From Paenibacillus andongensis (lineage in GTDB: Bacteria > Bacillota > Bacilli > Paenibacillales > NBRC-103111), in the NCBI RefSeq assembly GCF_025369935.1, contig NZ_CP104467.1, positions 1,681,001 to 1,745,000 of the forward strand: a stretch of DNA of 64,000 bases, read 5' to 3'. Made by a program: the position numbers and the translations under genes. The notes under the pieces were generated by a model. It was not told the DNA's origin and made no database searches. It worked only from the letters and a program-made list of their open reading frames with translations. This document shows, in pieces, positions 60,116-64,000 of this stretch; the first letter of the stretch is position 1; each line of letters opens with the position of its first letter.

Positions 60116-61381
60116 ATGGGATCATTAGCAAAACGCACCAAACTGCACTACGGCTGGATTGTTGTCCTGGTGACCTTCTTTACCTTGATTGTATCGGCGG
60201 GTATACGCTCGGTGCCCAGCATCTTTATGCTTCCCTTTGAAAAAGAGTTCGGATGGGGCCGCGCGGATGTATCTTCCGTTGTCTCCATAAATATTTTCTT
60301 GTATGGTCTTATGGGGCCTTTCTCGGCTGCATGGATGGAGCGGTTTGGTACCCGCCGGGTGGTGCTGATCTCCCTCATTTGCATCGCGGCCAGCCTTTCG
60401 CTGACACCTATGATGACGGCTTTGTGGCAGTTTGATTTGCTTTGGGGGGTCGTTGTGGGGCTTGGAACGGGTGCACTTGCCAATGTGCTCGGTGTAACGA
60501 TAGCGAATCGATGGTTCACTAAGAACAAAGGAGTGGTGGTTGGCATTCTGACAGCCAGCGCGGCGACAGGTCAGCTGCTATTTCTACCTCTTCTGGCTAA
60601 AATAACGGTGGACATCGGTTGGCGCTATGCCATTTATACAGCGATCGCTGTGATTGCGGTGCTAATCCCTGTTGTAGCGATCTGGATGCGCAATCATCCC
60701 TATGACATAGGTGCTGCTCCGTATGGGTCTGATCAAGTCGTCAAGCCTGCTGAATTCAAAGGCAACCTATTTATGACCCCTCTGCTTACACTACGAGATG
60801 CCAGTAAGAACAAGGCATTCTGGCTGCTTGCTGGGACGTTCTTTTTTTGCGGGTTCTCCACGAATGGGCTAATTGGTACGCATCTTATTCCCGCCTGTGG
60901 GGATTATGGCATTCCTGAAGTATCGGCCGCGGGATTGCTGGCGCTTATGGGCATCTTTGATCTGGTCGGGACGACGATGTCAGGTTGGTTGACCGACAGA
61001 TTCGACGGGCGTTGGCTGCTGTTTTGGTACTACGGGCTTCGCGGAATTTCACTGATTTTTCTCCCGCAAGCGCTCGGTTTAGGCTATACAGAGCTTCTTA
61101 TTTTTGCCGTTTTCTACGGTTTGGATTGGATTGCAACCGTCCCGCCAACCGTGAAGATTGCATCGGATGTTTTCGGCAAGGAGAAGGCAGGCATGGTTTT
61201 TGGCTGGATCGTAGTAGCACACCAGTTGGGAGCATCCTTTGCTGCCTATGAAGCTGGCCTACTAAGAGATTTACTAGGCAGCTATTCGCTACCTTTTCTT
61301 ATGGCGGGTTTTGTATGCATGATTGCTGCAATCATGGCTGTACGTATAGGGCGTACTGGAACAGCAGCCAGAGCATTGTAA
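60116..61381 (+). CDS. Major facilitator superfamily transporter
   Basis: 421 residues with about 12 membrane helices. I take ATG 60116, eight bases after GGGAG; ATG 60101 is in frame. The loop motif between TM2 and TM3 is ERFGTRRVV, the MFS signature A type. Overall pattern (HYGWIVVLVTFFTLIVSAGIRSVPSIFMLPFEKEFGW, key YGWIVV and FGWGRADVS) is that of the oxalate:formate antiporter/monocarboxylate-like group. Substrate unknown, probably an organic anion. Monocistronic. Confidence 0.88.
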   Translation: MGSLAKRTKLHYGWIVVLVTFFTLIVSAGIRSVPSIFMLPFEKEFGWGRADVSSVVSINIFLYGLMGPFSAAWMERFGTRRVVLISLICIAASLSLTPMMTALWQFDLLWGVVVGLGTGALANVLGVTIANRWFTKNKGVVVGILTASAATGQLLFLPLLAKITVDIGWRYAIYTAIAVIAVLIPVVAIWMRNHPYDIGAAPYGSDQVVKPAEFKGNLFMTPLLTLRDASKNKAFWLLAGTFFFCGFSTNGLIGTHLIPACGDYGIPEVSAAGLLALMGIFDLVGTTMSGWLTDRFDGRWLLFWYYGLRGISLIFLPQALGLGYTELLIFAVFYGLDWIATVPPTVKIASDVFGKEKAGMVFGWIVVAHQLGASFAAYEAGLLRDLLGSYSLPFLMAGFVCMIAAIMAVRIGRTGTAARAL

Positions 61382-61393
61382 ATTCGGACAACA

Positions 61394-61440
61394 AGAAGGA
61401 CTCAGCCCATATAGGCGAGGTCCTTCTTCTCATTTCATCA
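61394..61440 (+). terminator. Probable terminator of the MFS gene
   Basis: AGAAGGAC and GTCCTTCT with inner GCC/GGC, followed by a pyrimidine tract TTCTCATTTC rather than a clean T run. Confidence 0.5.
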
Positions 61441-61568
61441 TCCATTTTTTGCAAAGTAAAACTAATTTCAATAAAAAGATTGCATCGGAAGGTTTAGAGA
61501 TGAAATAATAGAGGTGATGATGTCGAATTGTGACATAAAACTTTTATATGACTTAGGAGTAGAGTAAC

Positions 61569-63884
61569 ATGAAAATGATTCAATACACGATAATAGCTCT
61601 AATTTTCGTCATATTAGTTTCATCGTCCGAGTTTGTTCTTACTAAGTATAAGGACTCTTTACTCCATGAGCTTGAAATTACGGAACAGTCCCAATTATCC
61701 TCGAGAGCATTGGCTTTACAATCCGTAATTGACCGTAATTTTAATATGATGGTAAGCCTTGAAGCTTATGTGAATGCGAATTTTTTACAAAACAAAAGCG
61801 ATAAAGAAGTCATGGACTACATTGCATCTCTTTATCTTGGCGCCCAGGGATCCACGTTTAATTTAATCATTGCGCCTAATGGCGTTATGAAGTTCGTGTA
61901 TCCGATACAGGGTAACGAAAGTATATACAATTGGGATCTATTGAAAGATCCCCGTGCCAGTATTCAACAGCAAATTTCAAAAGCTTTCCAAACTAAAAAA
62001 ATGACGATGGATGGCCCGTTTAAATTACTGCAAGGCATTAATGGTTTAGTCGCTCGAAAGCCAATCTATCAAGATGGTGTTTTTTGGGGCTTCGTATCTG
62101 TAGGTGTAAATCTGGATCAATTGCTTGTAGAAGCAGGGATCAAGAATAGAGAAGATACAGGAGATTTGCAGATTTCCATCCGCAATCCTGGAGAGCCTGC
62201 GTTCTATGGCGACGATTCTGTTTTTCAGGAAAATCCAATAATAGCCACTATTGAGCATACGGATATGAAATGGGAGATTGCTGCGCTGCCGCAGGCAAGT
62301 GCGGTTCAGAGCATTAGAGAGCAAATCATCTTAATACGCAGCTCTTTTATGCTTGTTCTGCTAATCGGTCTCATCTTTATCCTGTATATTCTTAGACAGC
62401 GGGATAAGTTATATCGAGCGGTAAATGAGCGCACACAAGAATTACAGTTTGCAAATGAAGATTTGACTGCTGCGAATGAAGAGCTTCTGGCAGGACAACA
62501 GGAACTGAACGATTCAACCAAACGATTGCTAGAATCCGAACAAATGCTATCCTACATGGCTTATCATGATGTTCTGACAGGGATACATAATCGAGCCCAT
62601 TTTCAAATGATCTTAAAAGAACAAATTGTACACAATGAAATTAATCGTACATCCCTTGCTATACTTTTCTTTGATTTGGATAACTTCAAGATGGTTAATG
62701 ATTCGCATGGTCATCACATGGGTGATCTGATGCTGCAGGAAGTTGCTAATCGGATTGGGCAATCGAACCTTTCCTATCATACGTTTGCCAGATTTGGCGG
62801 GGACGAGTTTGCCATTCTGATAGAAGATTGTTCAAGTGAGATGGAAATTCAGCTCTTCTGTGAACAATTAATAGATATCCTAAAACCGCCTTGTTTATTA
62901 TCGAATCGCTCTTTTTTCATTAGTGCCAGTATCGGTATCGTGCAGTATCCTTATGGAGGCGTGACTTGGGAAGCATTGCTCAAGAATGCGGATATAGCCA
63001 TGTACATTGCCAAAAAAGAGAGTGGCAGCTCATACAGCTTCTTTAATCAGCAAATGGCAATGAATTCCCTTTTAAAACTGGAGATGGGAAATCATCTGCG
63101 TCAGTCACTTGACCGGAACGAACTCGAAATTGTATATCAACCGCAGGTAGATTGTTTATTGGGCAAAGTTATTGGCGTTGAAGCACTCGTGCGTTGGAAT
63201 CATACGACCAAAGGTTATATTTCACCAGCTGACTTCATACCTCTAGCAGAAGAAATAGGTACAATTGCTAGTATTGGTGAATGGGTGTTAAGAGGCGCTT
63301 GCAAGCAGATGAAGGCATGGCACAGCGTGATGGTTGAACCATTAGCTATCTCGGTCAATCTATCGGTCAAACAGCTGAATGATGAGCGTTTTGTTGATAA
63401 AGTGAAACAAATTTTAGAGGAGACAGGCCTGGAAGCTAAGTATTTGGAGATGGAAATTACCGAAAATTTCGCCATGCAGGATGAACAGCTGGAAGCACTT
63501 AGCAAGCTTCGCCAGCTGGGGATTGCGATATCCGTCGACGATTTCGGTACGCATTACTCTTCTCTAAGTTATTTGAAAAGGTTCCCCGTCACCAAAATCA
63601 AATTGGACCAATCATTTGTCCGCGGCGTACAAACGGATGACAAGGATCGAGCGATGATCAAAGCGATAATTTCCGTAGCCAATTCGTTTCAACTGCAAAT
63701 TATTGCGGAAGGTGTTGAAACAGAAGAACAAGCCGGCTTTTTAGTCGCTAATGGCTGCAGTCAAATTCAAGGTTATTACTTCTTCCGGCCTATGACTGCC
63801 GAGCAAGCGCTGCCTGTCTTACAGGAATGTTTACACCCTAAGCTTGCCTTTCTTGAATCAAACCCTTCTGGCCATATTCAATAA
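61569..63884 (+). CDS. Membrane CHASE-GGDEF-EAL protein (cyclic di-GMP turnover)
   Basis: 771 residues. TM1 about 4-24; extracellular CHASE sensor (about 45-230; NLIIAPNGVMKFVYP); TM2 about 252-272; coiled coil (QFANEDLTAANEELLAGQQELN); GGDEF domain with intact GGDEF at 410-414; EAL domain with EAL at 538-540 and DDFGTHYSS at 657-665, where the usual Gly of DDFGTG is His662. Both halves keep their metal residues, so it could make cyclic di-GMP, break it, or switch. TAGGAGTAG before the ATG. Monocistronic with a strong terminator. Confidence 0.92.
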   Translation: MKMIQYTIIALIFVILVSSSEFVLTKYKDSLLHELEITEQSQLSSRALALQSVIDRNFNMMVSLEAYVNANFLQNKSDKEVMDYIASLYLGAQGSTFNLIIAPNGVMKFVYPIQGNESIYNWDLLKDPRASIQQQISKAFQTKKMTMDGPFKLLQGINGLVARKPIYQDGVFWGFVSVGVNLDQLLVEAGIKNREDTGDLQISIRNPGEPAFYGDDSVFQENPIIATIEHTDMKWEIAALPQASAVQSIREQIILIRSSFMLVLLIGLIFILYILRQRDKLYRAVNERTQELQFANEDLTAANEELLAGQQELNDSTKRLLESEQMLSYMAYHDVLTGIHNRAHFQMILKEQIVHNEINRTSLAILFFDLDNFKMVNDSHGHHMGDLMLQEVANRIGQSNLSYHTFARFGGDEFAILIEDCSSEMEIQLFCEQLIDILKPPCLLSNRSFFISASIGIVQYPYGGVTWEALLKNADIAMYIAKKESGSSYSFFNQQMAMNSLLKLEMGNHLRQSLDRNELEIVYQPQVDCLLGKVIGVEALVRWNHTTKGYISPADFIPLAEEIGTIASIGEWVLRGACKQMKAWHSVMVEPLAISVNLSVKQLNDERFVDKVKQILEETGLEAKYLEMEITENFAMQDEQLEALSKLRQLGIAISVDDFGTHYSSLSYLKRFPVTKIKLDQSFVRGVQTDDKDRAMIKAIISVANSFQLQIIAEGVETEEQAGFLVANGCSQIQGYYFFRPMTAEQALPVLQECLHPKLAFLESNPSGHIQ

Positions 63885-63892
63885 AGATCAGA

Positions 63893-63933
63893 AAAAAAAT
63901 CTCCCCCGCTGAAGGCAGCGAAGGAGATTTTTT
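63893..63933. terminator. Bidirectional terminator at the window end
   Basis: AAAAATCTCC pairs with GGAGATTTTTT, and GCTG with CAGC, flanked by A on the left and T on the right; it serves the EAL gene and the minus-strand gene entering from the right. Confidence 0.85.
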
Positions 63934-63938
63934 CTGTT

Positions 63939-64000
63939 CTAGAGTTGAACGATTTGTTTTTGTTTATTTTTAAAATAGACCCAATGTTTGAAGCCGATCT
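63939..64000 (-). CDS. C-terminal end of an unknown minus-strand gene
   Basis: On the minus strand the frame from the window edge reads IGFKHWVYFKNKQKQIVQL and stops at 63939-63941, six bases before the bidirectional terminator. The position before a terminator and the protein-like composition support a real gene end. Too little is present to name it. Confidence 0.45.
   Translation of the reverse strand, partial: IGFKHWVYFKNKQKQIVQL

Noticed and set aside
1-64000. CRISPR array, tRNA/rRNA genes, prophage or IS transposase.
   Set aside because: I saw no regularly spaced identical repeats, no rRNA-like block, no transposase or phage structural protein among the frames. A tRNA scan was not possible by eye for every position.

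Overview
The window reads as a chromosomal segment of a low-to-mid GC Gram-positive bacterium of the Paenibacillaceae, most likely Paenibacillus or a close relative. The signs are: coproheme decarboxylase HemQ; the Bacillales-only primosome pair DnaB/DnaI; a Gram-positive SdhCAB with cytochrome b558; KtrB/KtrA; strong G-rich Shine-Dalgarno sequences with frequent TTG and GTG starts; S-layer-homology and copper-amine-oxidase-type surface proteins; and an LplB/YtcP/LplA-type sugar ABC cassette behind a membrane-bound AraC-type sensor. I see no rRNA, tRNA, CRISPR array, prophage or intact insertion sequence.

Layout. 1-7.7 kb is housekeeping: end of a type II NADH dehydrogenase, hemQ, a YuiB-like membrane protein, a hydrolase, dnaB-dnaI, a 47-residue membrane protein, a MerR regulator with its own operator-promoter, and trxA. 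7.9-11.4 kb holds uvrC and a CPBP protease whose 3' ends overlap. 11.6-15.8 kb is a cation operon (ktrB, ktrA, a CPA1 antiporter) followed by an orphan OmpR-type regulator. 15.8-20.2 kb is a LysR gene divergent from sdhCAB. 20.6-23.6 kb is a ykkC-class (guanidine-I-like) riboswitch controlling a three-gene ABC importer. 23.9-32 kb is an RND efflux pair followed by a large secreted RCC1-repeat/SLH protein. 32-36.3 kb holds a NAGPA-type protein, a LacI regulator, a CDF zinc exporter and a copper-amine-oxidase-like secreted protein. 36.6-45.2 kb is a carbohydrate uptake locus (sensor, ABC importer without ATPase, MDR oxidoreductase, AraC regulator). 45.2-48.4 kb holds CorA, an erythromycin-esterase-family protein and a CYTH protein. 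48.6-55.4 kb is a signalling block: a REC-PAS-GGDEF-EAL protein, an OmpR regulator and a hybrid kinase with two receivers and an HPt domain. 55.5-64 kb is accessory metabolism (PhyH dioxygenase, amidase, a broken phosphotransferase, GNAT, orphan ParB, MFS) and a CHASE-GGDEF-EAL protein.

The most unusual signal is not a protein. Two intergenic places, about 12.3 kb apart (35302-35423 and 47601-47724), carry the same module. It has four TGTAAC-like hexamers exactly 11 bp apart, a TATAAT box, a conserved C-rich run, and an intrinsic terminator whose stem differs between the copies by paired, compensatory changes. This looks like a duplicated small-RNA gene (about 58-60 nt) under an OmpR-family (WalR-like) regulator, or a mobile attenuator cassette. 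The second notable element is the ykkC-type riboswitch at about 20.72-20.85 kb, which predicts a guanidine-related substrate for an importer that would otherwise be called a sulfonate/nitrate transporter.
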